Shown here: positions 16,840 to 24,778 of the stretch, in pieces | Position numbering within the stretch: the first letter of the stretch is position 1 | How the letters are laid out: the number at the start of each line of letters is the position of its first letter | NCBI GenBank assembly: GCA_050014815.1 | Contig: JBEKCP010000015.1 | Coordinates: forward strand, 1 to 26,840 | Length of the DNA stretch: 26,840 nt | Origin: JBEKCP01 sp050014815 | Lineage (GTDB): Bacteria > Planctomycetota > Planctomycetia > Pirellulales > Thermoguttaceae | Direction of reading: 5' to 3' | The notes under the pieces: model-generated | What the model saw: only the letters and a program-made list of their open reading frames with translations | Told to the model about the DNA's origin: nothing | Databases searched by the model: none | Program-made: the position numbers and the translations under genes

Positions 16840-17045
16840 GTCGCCAACGGAATGCTCGTTGGCACCAACGCGGCGCTCGTTGGCATCCGCGGACGGTCCG
16901 TTGAAGCCGGCGGGACGTAGGTGGGCTTCCGCGCGGCCGGCGTTGGCGCCAACGCTTCGCCGGTCGGCCCGACGCAAGACTTGTTGGTTTCAACGCGTCG
17001 CTCGTTGGCGCCAACCGGGCCTCCGTCGGCCCCCACACGGCCTTC
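16840..17045. repeat. Degenerate 21-bp tandem repeat (minisatellite), about 10 units
   Basis: Units start at 16840 (short, 18 bp), 16858, 16879, 16900, 16921, 16942, 16963, 16984 (20 bp, one base lost), 17004 and 17025, most of them exactly 21 bp. The shared pattern is GTTGGCnCCAACGC followed by a variable tail. GTTGGCGCCAAC is palindromic, so both strands look alike. In the plus frame units read as VGxNxxx heptapeptides (VGTNAAL, VGANASP, VGANRAS), but a TAG (16918-16920) and the 1-base loss break the frame. It is probably decayed coding sequence for a heptapeptide-repeat protein, or a non-coding satellite. Confidence 0.75.
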
Positions 17046-17111
17046 CCGCCGTCTTCCACTCCCAATCCCCAAATCCCAAAATGTGAAAACGACCGCCGCC
17101 AAGGCTGGCCG

Positions 17112-17297
17112 CTAAGGGGACAGGTCCGTGTTTTCGGTCAACGCGTTTCGGCCATAACCTGACCAATTGGCCGAAAAAGGACTCTTGTAGGCGGTGTATT
17201 TGCCGGAGGCGTGATACCGCGCGGAGTAGACGGGGTTCGGGCCGCTCTTCGGGTCGCCGACTTCGGGCCAGGGAATGTCGGCAGTCCCCGCGAACGG
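17112..17297 (-). pseudogene. Unidentified 3' gene fragment
   Basis: A 61-codon open frame with no start codon context, containing DIPWPEVGDPKSGPNPVY and SGKYTAYKSPFSANWSGYG. The composition is that of a real extracellular protein and not of a shadow frame. It ends ENTDLSP where the DNA reads GGGGACAGGTCC, a string often found at the edges of repetitive or mobile sequence in planctomycete genomes (from memory). I cannot name the family. Confidence 0.3.
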
Positions 17298-17397
17298 CTA
17301 CGCCGCCGCTTACCGAGGCCCCGATGCCTGAACGGGAACTTCCTATGCCTGATGGCACTGCGAGAGGGGGGTATCGCGGCCACCACCGGTGTGCAAA

Positions 17398-17445
17398 ACG
17401 ATAACACGAATTGATTATTGCGAACACCTGCCGCCGCGATATAAT
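17398..17445 (+). promoter_or_regulatory. Composite operator/promoter, copy 3, driving the DUF1549 operon
   Basis: Core ACGATAACACGAATTG (17398-17413) is followed by a one-base-shorter linker, GCGAACA (17420-17426), and then TATAAT (17440-17445) only 12 bp further. TTGCGA (17418-17423) could serve as a weak -35 at 16 bp spacing, so this copy may be less dependent on an activator. The predicted start is near 17452, about 85 bases before ATG 17538. Confidence 0.75.
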
Positions 17446-17537
17446 AGGCATAGGCTCCCGCCAACCGTTGCCCACCCCGCGCTCCATGCCTAGAAACGGA
17501 AGAGCCCACCTGAGCCCCCGTACGCGGAGACGCCGCA

Positions 17538-19103
17538 ATGAGTAGAACACTTCTATTTCCTGTGCCCCTCCTGCTGACGCTTCTCTGCGGGGCACCTGCC
17601 TCAGGCGACGAGCCAAGCCCCTTTCAGAGCGAGGCATCCCTGACAGCCGAGCACACAATCGATCGGGTTGTTCTCGCCGACTTGCAGAAACGAGGCATCG
17701 CGCCGGCCAGGATCTGTTCCGACTGCGTGTTCGTGCGGCGGGTTTACCTGGACGTGATTGGCACGCTGCCCACGGCGGCCGAGGTGCAGGCCTTTCTTTC
17801 GGACAAAGCCCCGAACAAGCGCGCCGCCTTGATCGACCGTGTGCTGGATCGCGAGGAATTTGCGGATTATTGGACGCTGAAGTGGAGCAACCTGCTGCGG
17901 ATCAAAGGGGTCGCCCCCATCAAGATGTGGCCCTACGCTGCCGCCGCTTATACGCGTTGGGTCCACTGCTGCATCCGCGCCGACATGCCCTACGACCAGT
18001 TCGCGCGCGAGCTGCTCACGTCGCGCGGCAGCAACACGCGTTGCCCGCCGGCCAACTTCTACCGGGGCCTGTCGAACCGCGAGCCCGCCAACATCGCCCA
18101 GGTGGTGGCGCTGACGTTCATGGGCGAGCGGACGGAGAATTGGGCGCCCGCGCGGCTGGACGGGATGGCCGCGTTCTTCGCGCGGATTGGCTACAAGCCC
18201 ACGCTGGAATGGAAGGAGGAGATCGTCTTCTTCGATCGTAGCAAGACCGACGCCCCCGCCAGCGCGGTCTTTCCGGACGGAAAGCGTGCGGCGCTGGAGG
18301 CCGACAGGGATCCGCGGCTCGTCTTCGCCGAGTGGCTGATCGCGCCCGAGAACCCCTGGTTCACCCGCAACATTGCCAACCGGGTCTGGTCGTGGCTTCA
18401 GGGACGCGGCATCGTCCACGAGCCGGACGACTTTCGCCCGAACAATCCGCCCTCGAATCCGGAGCTGCTTGCGCTGCTGGAGAAAGAGCTCATCGGCGCG
18501 AAGTACGACCTGAAGCACCTCTACCGTTTCATTCTGAATTCCCAGACGTACCAGTTGTCGTCGATTCGCCGGAGCGACAAGCCCGAGGCGCTGGCCCATT
18601 TCGCTGCTTATCCCGTGCGGCAGTTGGAGGCGGAGGTCCTGAACGACGCCTTGAACCGGCTCGGCAAGGCCCAGGGGAGATACGAGGACGCCTCGCCCGC
18701 GCCGTACACGGTCTTTCCGTCCGGCACGCGCGCGATCCAGTTGGGCGACGCCAGTTGGAGCACCGCTTTCCTGGAGCTTTTCGGCCGCTCGGAGAGCGTC
18801 AGTGGCAGGGAATCGGAGCGCGGCAACGTGCCCTCCGGCAGACAACAACTACACCTGCTGAATTCAAAAGAGATGCGCGAAAAGATCATCATGAGGATCG
18901 GGCGGGGCATGCCGGACCTGTACCTGAACGTGCTGTCGAGATATCCGACGCAGGCGGAGCTGAAGGCCGTTCAGGCACATGTCGAGATGGTCAAGAAAGA
19001 ACCGAAGGCAGCGGTTTCCAACCCGAAAGCGCAGCCGCCCGACCCCACGGAAGACGTGGTCTGGTCACTGATCAATAGTGCGGAGTTCCTGAATCGTCAC
19101 TGA
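17538..19103 (+). CDS. DUF1549/DUF1553 planctomycete-type protein lacking a cytochrome domain
   Basis: 521 residues with a signal peptide (LLFPVPLLLTLLCGAPASG); GGAG lies 8 bases before ATG. DUF1549 spans about 38-230 (VFVRRVYLDVIGTLPTAAEV, DYWTLKWSNLLRI, MPYDQFARELLTSRG). DUF1553 spans about 255-515 (PRLVFAEWLIAPENPWFTRN, NRVWSWLQGRGIVHEPDDF, LLNSKEMREKI, SRYPTQAEL). Many family members carry an N-terminal PSCyt1 heme domain and reach 700-1000 residues; this one has neither. Where DUF1549 usually shows a CxxCH after F-[LM]-G, it reads FMGERTENWAPARLDGM, so no heme or metal ligand pair is present there. Family function is unknown, but it is almost always paired with DUF1501, as here. First gene of a five-gene plus-strand operon behind operator copy 3. 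Confidence 0.88.
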   Translation: MSRTLLFPVPLLLTLLCGAPASGDEPSPFQSEASLTAEHTIDRVVLADLQKRGIAPARICSDCVFVRRVYLDVIGTLPTAAEVQAFLSDKAPNKRAALIDRVLDREEFADYWTLKWSNLLRIKGVAPIKMWPYAAAAYTRWVHCCIRADMPYDQFARELLTSRGSNTRCPPANFYRGLSNREPANIAQVVALTFMGERTENWAPARLDGMAAFFARIGYKPTLEWKEEIVFFDRSKTDAPASAVFPDGKRAALEADRDPRLVFAEWLIAPENPWFTRNIANRVWSWLQGRGIVHEPDDFRPNNPPSNPELLALLEKELIGAKYDLKHLYRFILNSQTYQLSSIRRSDKPEALAHFAAYPVRQLEAEVLNDALNRLGKAQGRYEDASPAPYTVFPSGTRAIQLGDASWSTAFLELFGRSESVSGRESERGNVPSGRQQLHLLNSKEMREKIIMRIGRGMPDLYLNVLSRYPTQAELKAVQAHVEMVKKEPKAAVSNPKAQPPDPTEDVVWSLINSAEFLNRH

Positions 19104-19184
19104 TGGTAGTCGGCACACGATGGGCGCCGAGACACGGGATCGGCACAGGGCGCGTGCTGACTGCATTAGAGGAAGGAATGCGAT

Positions 19185-20549
19185 ATGAGCATTTCAATGA
19201 CTCGGCGGGAAATGATGTGCCGCGGCCTGCTGGCCGCATCGGGTCCGCTCTGGGCTGGAGGTTCAGGTTTTCGGGCACTGGCGGCCGAGGGCGTTGCCGC
19301 GGCAAGAGCGCTGCCCAAGCCGAAGGGCACGGCAAAATCCGTCATCCACATCTGGCCTGGCGGGGGCCCCTCTCACTTGGACACCTTCGATCCGAAGCCG
19401 GATGCCGGGCCCGACTGCACCGGCCCCTTGAATGAGGTGATCGAGACGAATGTGCCCGGCATCCGCATCAACGCGACGCTGCCGCTGTTGGCAAACATGG
19501 CCGACAAATACTCCATTATTCGCAGCTTTACTCATCCGGAAGTCGGGCACGAAGGAGACGCAGTGTTCGCCGTGACCGGGAGGGACACGCGCATCGCATT
19601 CCCCAGCTTCCTCTGCGTGCTTTCCGCGCTTCGCGGCTACGACGCCGGCTACCGCGGCAAGGTGCCGCCATTCGTGCTGCTGACCGAAAACGGCGGTTTC
19701 CGTCCCGCCCAGCTCGGGTTTCTCGACCGCAAGTACGGCCCGTTCGTGACCGGAGGCGATCCCTCCAAGACGCCCTTCGTGGTGGAAGGCATCGTCACCG
19801 AAGGCATAAGCGACACGCGACAGAAGCAGCGTCGCGACTTTTTGGCGACGATGGACACGCTCGGCCAGACGATGAAGGGCGACCCGCAGTGGAAGCCCCT
19901 CGAAGAGGCCCGCGACGAGGCCTACGACATGATACTGGGCGAAGGACGAAAGATTTTCGATCCGGCCAGCGAGCCGGATGCCGTGCGCGACCGCTACGGC
20001 CGCAACAAGTTCGGCCAGTGTTGCCTGGTGGCGCGGAAACTGGTGCAGGCGGGGGCCCCTGTCGTCCATGTCAACGACAGCGCGCGGAGCGCGACGGAAA
20101 ACTGGGACACGCACTGCCCCATCCATTTCGAACTGATGAAGACCATGTTGCCGGTGCTCGACCAGGGGCTCTCGGCCCTGTTGCAGGACCTCGCCGACCA
20201 CGGGCTGCTGGACAGCACCATCGTGTATTGGGGGGCCGAGATGGGACGCACCCCGAAAGTGTCGAAGGAATTCGGCGGGGGCTTGGGACGCGGCCATTGG
20301 TCGAACTGCTACTCCGTCGTGGTCGCGGGCGGAGGTTTCCAGGGCGGGCGGGTCGTCGGGGAGTCCGATGCCCAAGGGGCGTTCGTCAAGTCCCGACCCG
20401 TGTATCCGTGCGACATCATCGGCAGCATCTACCTGCTAATGGGCATCAGCTTGGACACGCTGATACCCCATCCGCGGCTGAAGTACCCCGTGTATCCCGC
20501 GCCGGAGGAAGGCGTGCCGTGCGGCGGCGTCTTGACCGAGATCATGTAG
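19185..20549 (+). CDS. DUF1501 protein (alkaline phosphatase/sulfatase-fold), probably Tat-exported
   Basis: 454 residues; AGGAAGG lies 8 bases before ATG 19185. The N-terminus TRREMMCRGLLAASGPLWAG is a twin-arginine-like export signal. DUF1501 hallmarks are VIHIWPGGGPSHLDTFDPKP (about 53-72), ADKYSIIRSFTHPEVGHEGD, QAGAPVVHVND, and the late WGAEMGRTPK block (about 347-356). These proteins share the fold of alkaline phosphatases and sulfatases, but their substrate is not known. Pairing with DUF1549/DUF1553 is the standard planctomycete arrangement. The 81-base gap to the preceding gene contains only the SD. Confidence 0.9.
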   Translation: MSISMTRREMMCRGLLAASGPLWAGGSGFRALAAEGVAAARALPKPKGTAKSVIHIWPGGGPSHLDTFDPKPDAGPDCTGPLNEVIETNVPGIRINATLPLLANMADKYSIIRSFTHPEVGHEGDAVFAVTGRDTRIAFPSFLCVLSALRGYDAGYRGKVPPFVLLTENGGFRPAQLGFLDRKYGPFVTGGDPSKTPFVVEGIVTEGISDTRQKQRRDFLATMDTLGQTMKGDPQWKPLEEARDEAYDMILGEGRKIFDPASEPDAVRDRYGRNKFGQCCLVARKLVQAGAPVVHVNDSARSATENWDTHCPIHFELMKTMLPVLDQGLSALLQDLADHGLLDSTIVYWGAEMGRTPKVSKEFGGGLGRGHWSNCYSVVVAGGGFQGGRVVGESDAQGAFVKSRPVYPCDIIGSIYLLMGISLDTLIPHPRLKYPVYPAPEEGVPCGGVLTEIM

Positions 20550-20623
20550 TGGCCAATCATCGCCCCGCCGGGATAAACTCCGCGGCGGCGTTTACCGCGT
20601 GAGTCAGAACTTGAGGTGTTGCC

Positions 20624-22933
20624 ATGAGAACCGATCGGCTGACGCTGATCCTGTGTGGCCTGATGCTGCTGGCGCCCGGCGCCCGGGCTGATGTCCCACT
20701 CATCGAGCATGTCTATCCGGCCGGGGGCCGCCAGGGCACGACCGTCCAGATCGATGTGGGCTGCAAGACGCTGGGCCGCTACAAAGGCGACGTGGCCGTA
20801 CACGTCTCCGGAAGCGGCGTTACGGCCGCGTTCGTCCCGTCCCCGGCCCCGGCCAAGGACGAAGCCGCGAAGTCGCAAGCCAGGCTGGCGGAATTGAAGA
20901 AAGTAAAAGAGCCGACTCCGGCCGTCCTCAAGGAGCTCGCCGAGTTGCTGTTGAAATCGGCGCTGGCGAACAGCAAGCGCATGCAATCGACCAAGGATCC
21001 CACCATGCCGCCCATGGCGAAGGTGACCGTGACCATTGCTCCCGGCGCCGAGCCGGGCCCGCGAGAGTTGCGGCTGGTGACGCCCGACGGCCCCTCGAAC
21101 CCGCTGCCCTTCCATGTCGGCGACCTCCCGGAACTGGTCGAGACCGACGTGAGTTGGGACTACAACGCCGTGAAGAAGCAAGTCGAGGACGGCCACGTGG
21201 TCCCCGGCCCGTTGTTGTTTACCGCAGCGGGGCAGGTTCCGCCGCCGCTGGTCACCCTGCCCGTGACGATCAATGGGCAGATATTCTCCTCCGAGGTGGA
21301 CCGCTACCGTTTCAAGGCCGCGAAGGGGCTGAGACTGGTGATATCGGCCGTCGCCCGCGAGCTGAAGCCGTTCCTTGCCGAGGGCTCGCCCGGCAGCGTC
21401 GAACTCGATTTGACCCTCTCCAACGATCGGGGCAAGGAGGTGGCGCATAGCGCCCATTACCTGTTCTATCACGACCCGGTGGTCCTCTACGAGGTGCCGG
21501 ACGACGGCGAGTACACGCTTGCGGTCAAGGATTTTCTCTATCGCGGCCGGTTCGACTTCGTCTATCGCGTCAGTATGGGTGAACTGCCGTTCATCACCAG
21601 CCGTTTCCCCTTGGGTGGCCGGGCCGGCGAGGAGACCAACGTTCAGATCGCCGGTTGGAACCTTCCCGCTTCCACCGTGGTCATGAGTGGCAAGCAGCCG
21701 GGCGTCGAGTCGCTGTTCGTCCGCAACAAGGTCGGCGTTTCCAACCGGCTGCCCTTTGCGGTCGATACGCTTCCGGAGTGCATCGAGAAGGAGCCGAACA
21801 ACGACATCGCCACGGCGCAGGCCGTCACGCTGCCGGTCATCATCAACGGTCGGATCGACGCCCCGGGCGACGTGGACGTGTTCAGCTTCAAGGGACGCGC
21901 GGGCGAGCGGATCGTCGCCGAGGTCTACGCGCGGCGCCTGGAGTCGGCCCTGGATTCGCTGCTGGTGCTCACCGACGCCAAGGGCAAGCGGCTGGCCTTT
22001 AATGACGACACCCCGGACCCGGCCGCGGGCCGGCTGACGCACCAGGCCGATTCGTGGCTGATGGCGACTCTGCCGGCCGACGGGATTTACTACGTGTACA
22101 TCCGCGATACACAGGACAACGGCGGGCCGGAGTATGCCTATCGCCTGCGGATCGGGCCGCCGCGGCCCGATTTCGAGTTGCGGATGATGCCGTCGAGCAT
22201 TGCGATGGGCCCTGGAGCGAGCGTGCCCCTCACCGCGCGTGTGGTGCGGCGGGACGGATTCACCGGCACAGTGGCCTTGGCCTTGAAGAACGCCCCCAGC
22301 GGCTTCACGTTGGGCGAAGGCTACGTGTCGCCCAAACATCCCGACTTGATCCGCTTCACGCTTTGGGCCCCGCCCGCGCCGCTGGAGAAGCCTGCCACTC
22401 TGGTCTTGGAAGGTCGTGCGATGGTGGAAGGACGAGAAATCGCCCGTCCGGCCGTTCCGGCGGAGGAGATGTCGCAGACCTTTGGCGAATCGCGGCACCT
22501 TGTCTCCACGCAGGAGTTTCTGGCGGCGGTGCGCCATGCGGAGGCGTCGAAAGACAAACCGTCGGCAAAGCCGGCGCAAACCCCGTCCCCGGTCGCCGCC
22601 GAGATCCTCGGCACAACTCCCGTCGCCATTCCCATCGAAGGGTCGGCTCAGGTCCGCCTGGCCATGGCTGCCGATGCGCCCGCTGGCGTGGAGTACGGCC
22701 TGAAGGGTCCGCCGCCGGGAATCACGATGAAGACGGTGGCCAAGGAGGGCAAGGAGGTCACCTTCGAGTTCCAGAGCGACGCCGCCGCGGGTAGCCGGCT
22801 GGGCGTGAAAGGCGAGTTGACCGTCAACCGTTTGCGGCCGGGCAAGGCGGGCAAGTCAGGGGGCCGCTCGATCACGGGCATATTGCCGGCCATACCCTTC
22901 GAGGTCGTTGTGCCTCCACTGGATGGGAAATGA
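20624..22933 (+). CDS. Exported protein with two pre-peptidase C-terminal (PPC) domains
   Basis: 769 residues with signal peptide (LTLILCGLMLLAPGARA); GAGG lies 7 bases before ATG 20624. Order: an Ig/IPT-like beta domain opening with HVYPAGGRQGTTVQIDVGC, interrupted by a Lys/Ala-rich helical insert (about 85-127); a first PPC-like domain (about 205-310, VTINGQIFSSEVDRYRFKA); a second IPT-like strand set (FPLGGRAGEETNVQIAGWNL); a clear PPC domain (about 386-505, ECIEKEPNNDIATAQAV, DVDVFSFKGRAGERI); and a C-terminal beta-rich tail with Pro/Lys-rich linkers. PPC domains are non-catalytic beta-sandwiches of secreted enzymes. No peptidase domain is present, so this is a surface or periplasmic binding or scaffold protein. 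It is the usual third member of DUF1549-DUF1501 clusters. Confidence 0.85.
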   Translation: MRTDRLTLILCGLMLLAPGARADVPLIEHVYPAGGRQGTTVQIDVGCKTLGRYKGDVAVHVSGSGVTAAFVPSPAPAKDEAAKSQARLAELKKVKEPTPAVLKELAELLLKSALANSKRMQSTKDPTMPPMAKVTVTIAPGAEPGPRELRLVTPDGPSNPLPFHVGDLPELVETDVSWDYNAVKKQVEDGHVVPGPLLFTAAGQVPPPLVTLPVTINGQIFSSEVDRYRFKAAKGLRLVISAVARELKPFLAEGSPGSVELDLTLSNDRGKEVAHSAHYLFYHDPVVLYEVPDDGEYTLAVKDFLYRGRFDFVYRVSMGELPFITSRFPLGGRAGEETNVQIAGWNLPASTVVMSGKQPGVESLFVRNKVGVSNRLPFAVDTLPECIEKEPNNDIATAQAVTLPVIINGRIDAPGDVDVFSFKGRAGERIVAEVYARRLESALDSLLVLTDAKGKRLAFNDDTPDPAAGRLTHQADSWLMATLPADGIYYVYIRDTQDNGGPEYAYRLRIGPPRPDFELRMMPSSIAMGPGASVPLTARVVRRDGFTGTVALALKNAPSGFTLGEGYVSPKHPDLIRFTLWAPPAPLEKPATLVLEGRAMVEGREIARPAVPAEEMSQTFGESRHLVSTQEFLAAVRHAEASKDKPSAKPAQTPSPVAAEILGTTPVAIPIEGSAQVRLAMAADAPAGVEYGLKGPPPGITMKTVAKEGKEVTFEFQSDAAAGSRLGVKGELTVNRLRPGKAGKSGGRSITGILPAIPFEVVVPPLDGK

Positions 22934-22965
22934 CCTGCGTGGTAATCTAAACGATAGGTGGCAAC

Positions 22966-23012
22966 TGGGGAAGTAAGGAGCGGGCCAGGGATCTGGCAGT
23001 GAAGCTTCCCCA
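22966..23012 (+). promoter_or_regulatory. Nested hairpin in the leader of the FHA-RidA gene
   Basis: TGGGGAAG (22966-22973) pairs perfectly with CTTCCCCA (23005-23012). Inside, GCCAG (22984-22988) pairs with CTGGC (22993-22997) over a GGAT loop. The outer arm ends 3 bases before the SD GAGGAG (23016-23021). No T-run follows, so it is not a simple terminator; it could shape translation or processing between the PPC and FHA genes. Confidence 0.45.
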
Positions 23013-23027
23013 TACGAGGAGAATAGG

Positions 23028-24752
23028 ATGCCTCAAGATAAGCAAACCTCGCAAGACCGGATTGCCGGGACCGCCGAATCCGACGTGGACAAGGGCCGCC
23101 TTCAGCGAGACCTTTCCGATAAGACCGTCTGCTCTTCCGCCTCGGGAAAGAAAAAGAAGGTTCTCGCCCGCAGTGGAAAACTCTCGGTCCTGAACGGACC
23201 GCTTCAAGGCCGGGAGTTCGTCCTGGGCGAAGGCGATTATCGAATCGGCTCCAGCGCGGATAACGATTTCGTCATCCGCGACCCCACGGTGTCGCGGCGG
23301 CACTGCCACATCCGGCTTACGCCACCCGGCTACTTGATCCGCGACCTTGCGAGCACCAATGGCACGTTTGTGAACGGGGTCAAGGTCGCGGAGGCGTTTT
23401 TGGATTATGGCGATGAACTTTACTTGGGGGAAACGGGCCTCGTCTTCCGTTCGCTGAAGGACGCCGGGGAGTGCATGCCCATCCGTGGAACGCCGGCGGG
23501 GAAGCGTCTGGACGGGAGCCTGGCGATTCAGAAGTTCTCGCGTCACGGGATTGGGTATTCGCTAGCCGAGTGGAGCGACGTGCGCCACGTTTTCGCCGCC
23601 GCCGTCCCGCGGCGGGGGGCGACCTTGGCGGCCCAGGCCGACGACGCACTGCGCACGATCGAGGCCGTCAACGGCGTCCACGGGACGCAGGGGGCCATTG
23701 TCCACCAGGCGGTCTTCCTGCCCGACCCGGCGCTCATCGACGAGTGCCGGGCCATCATGCGCGAGTTCTACCGCGACGATTTGCCCGCCACAAGCTACGT
23801 TGCCCAGCCGCCATGCGACGGGAAACTGATTGCAATCGAGGCCATGGGATTGGGGACCGGACGCGGCGACGTCGAGATCCATCGGATTAGCGAACAGTTG
23901 GTGATCGCACGGCACAACGGCATTGCCTGGACGCACGCCGCCCTCGTTGCCCCGCAGACAACCGCCCGCGGTGCCTATGATCAGGGCATGTGTGCTTTCC
24001 GGCAACTGCAAACGCTTCTGGCCGGCGCAAACATGCGCATGGACCAGGTGGTTCGGACATGGCTCTATCAGGGCGGCATCGTCGCGGACGAAGGTGCGAC
24101 GCAACGGTACAAAGAGTTGAACCGCGCGCGCACGGATTTTTATGAGGGCATTCCGTTCTTGCGCGATCGCTTGCCGAAGGGGCACCCGCCGACGGTCTAT
24201 CCGGCCAGCACCGGCATCGGCACGGAAGGGCGCGGGTTGGAGGCGAGCGCCATTGCCCTGGCCACCGACCGCCCGGAAGTCCTGGTGGCGCCGCTGGAGA
24301 ATCCGCGGCAGAACTCGGCCTACTCCTATTCTGCCGCCTACAGTCCGAAGAGCCCCAAGTTCTCGCGGGCGATGGCCGTCACCTGCGGCCGATACGCCAT
24401 GATCTTCATTTCGGGCACGGCCAGTATCACGGATTCCGAAACGCGCCACGTCGGCGATGCGGCAGCCCAGACCCGGGAAACCCTGGACAATATCGCGGCC
24501 CTGATCTCCGAAGAGAACCTGTCGCGTCACGGGTTGTCGGGGCTGGGCACGTCCTTGGCCGGGATCGGACTGGCGCGGGTGTATATCAAGCGGAAGGAAG
24601 ACTACCAGCGGGTGCGGGCGGTCTGCGAGGAACGTCTGGGCGAGTTGCCGACGATCTACGCGGTGGCCGATGTCTGCCGGCCGGATTTGCTCGTGGAGAT
24701 CGAGGGCGTGGCCCTTTCGTGCAATGCCAATGCACTGGCCGCAGCGAAGTGA
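23028..24752 (+). CDS. FHA domain fused to a double RidA/YjgF-like region
   Basis: 574 residues, no signal peptide, hence cytoplasmic; GAGGAG lies 6 bases before ATG. After a polar leader (1-50, with a KKKK patch), an FHA domain occupies about 51-142 with all binding-loop hallmarks: YRIGSS (R72), SRRHCHI (S89, H92) and STNGTFVNG (N111). Such domains bind phosphothreonine peptides. The rest (about 165-574) resembles tandem RidA/YjgF folds, as also found in chorismatase-type proteins: DALRTIEAVNGVHGTQGAIV and ATSYVAQPPCDG, then MIFISGTASI and VADVCRPDLLVEIEGVAL with the Arg expected near the RidA active site. RidA proteins deaminate reactive enamines/imines. A Ser/Thr-kinase-gated metabolic enzyme is an attractive but untested reading. 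It is 26 bases from the lyase gene and translationally close. Confidence 0.8.
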   Translation: MPQDKQTSQDRIAGTAESDVDKGRLQRDLSDKTVCSSASGKKKKVLARSGKLSVLNGPLQGREFVLGEGDYRIGSSADNDFVIRDPTVSRRHCHIRLTPPGYLIRDLASTNGTFVNGVKVAEAFLDYGDELYLGETGLVFRSLKDAGECMPIRGTPAGKRLDGSLAIQKFSRHGIGYSLAEWSDVRHVFAAAVPRRGATLAAQADDALRTIEAVNGVHGTQGAIVHQAVFLPDPALIDECRAIMREFYRDDLPATSYVAQPPCDGKLIAIEAMGLGTGRGDVEIHRISEQLVIARHNGIAWTHAALVAPQTTARGAYDQGMCAFRQLQTLLAGANMRMDQVVRTWLYQGGIVADEGATQRYKELNRARTDFYEGIPFLRDRLPKGHPPTVYPASTGIGTEGRGLEASAIALATDRPEVLVAPLENPRQNSAYSYSAAYSPKSPKFSRAMAVTCGRYAMIFISGTASITDSETRHVGDAAAQTRETLDNIAALISEENLSRHGLSGLGTSLAGIGLARVYIKRKEDYQRVRAVCEERLGELPTIYAVADVCRPDLLVEIEGVALSCNANALAAAK

Positions 24753-24778
24753 TTTGATGACGTAACAGGAGAGACCCG

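Noticed and set aside
16840..17045. CRISPR array
   Set aside because: Units are contiguous and degenerate with no unique spacers and no cas genes nearby.
20429..22579. 716-codon minus-strand open frame
   Set aside because: Antisense shadow of the PPC protein gene; His/Arg-rich without motifs.
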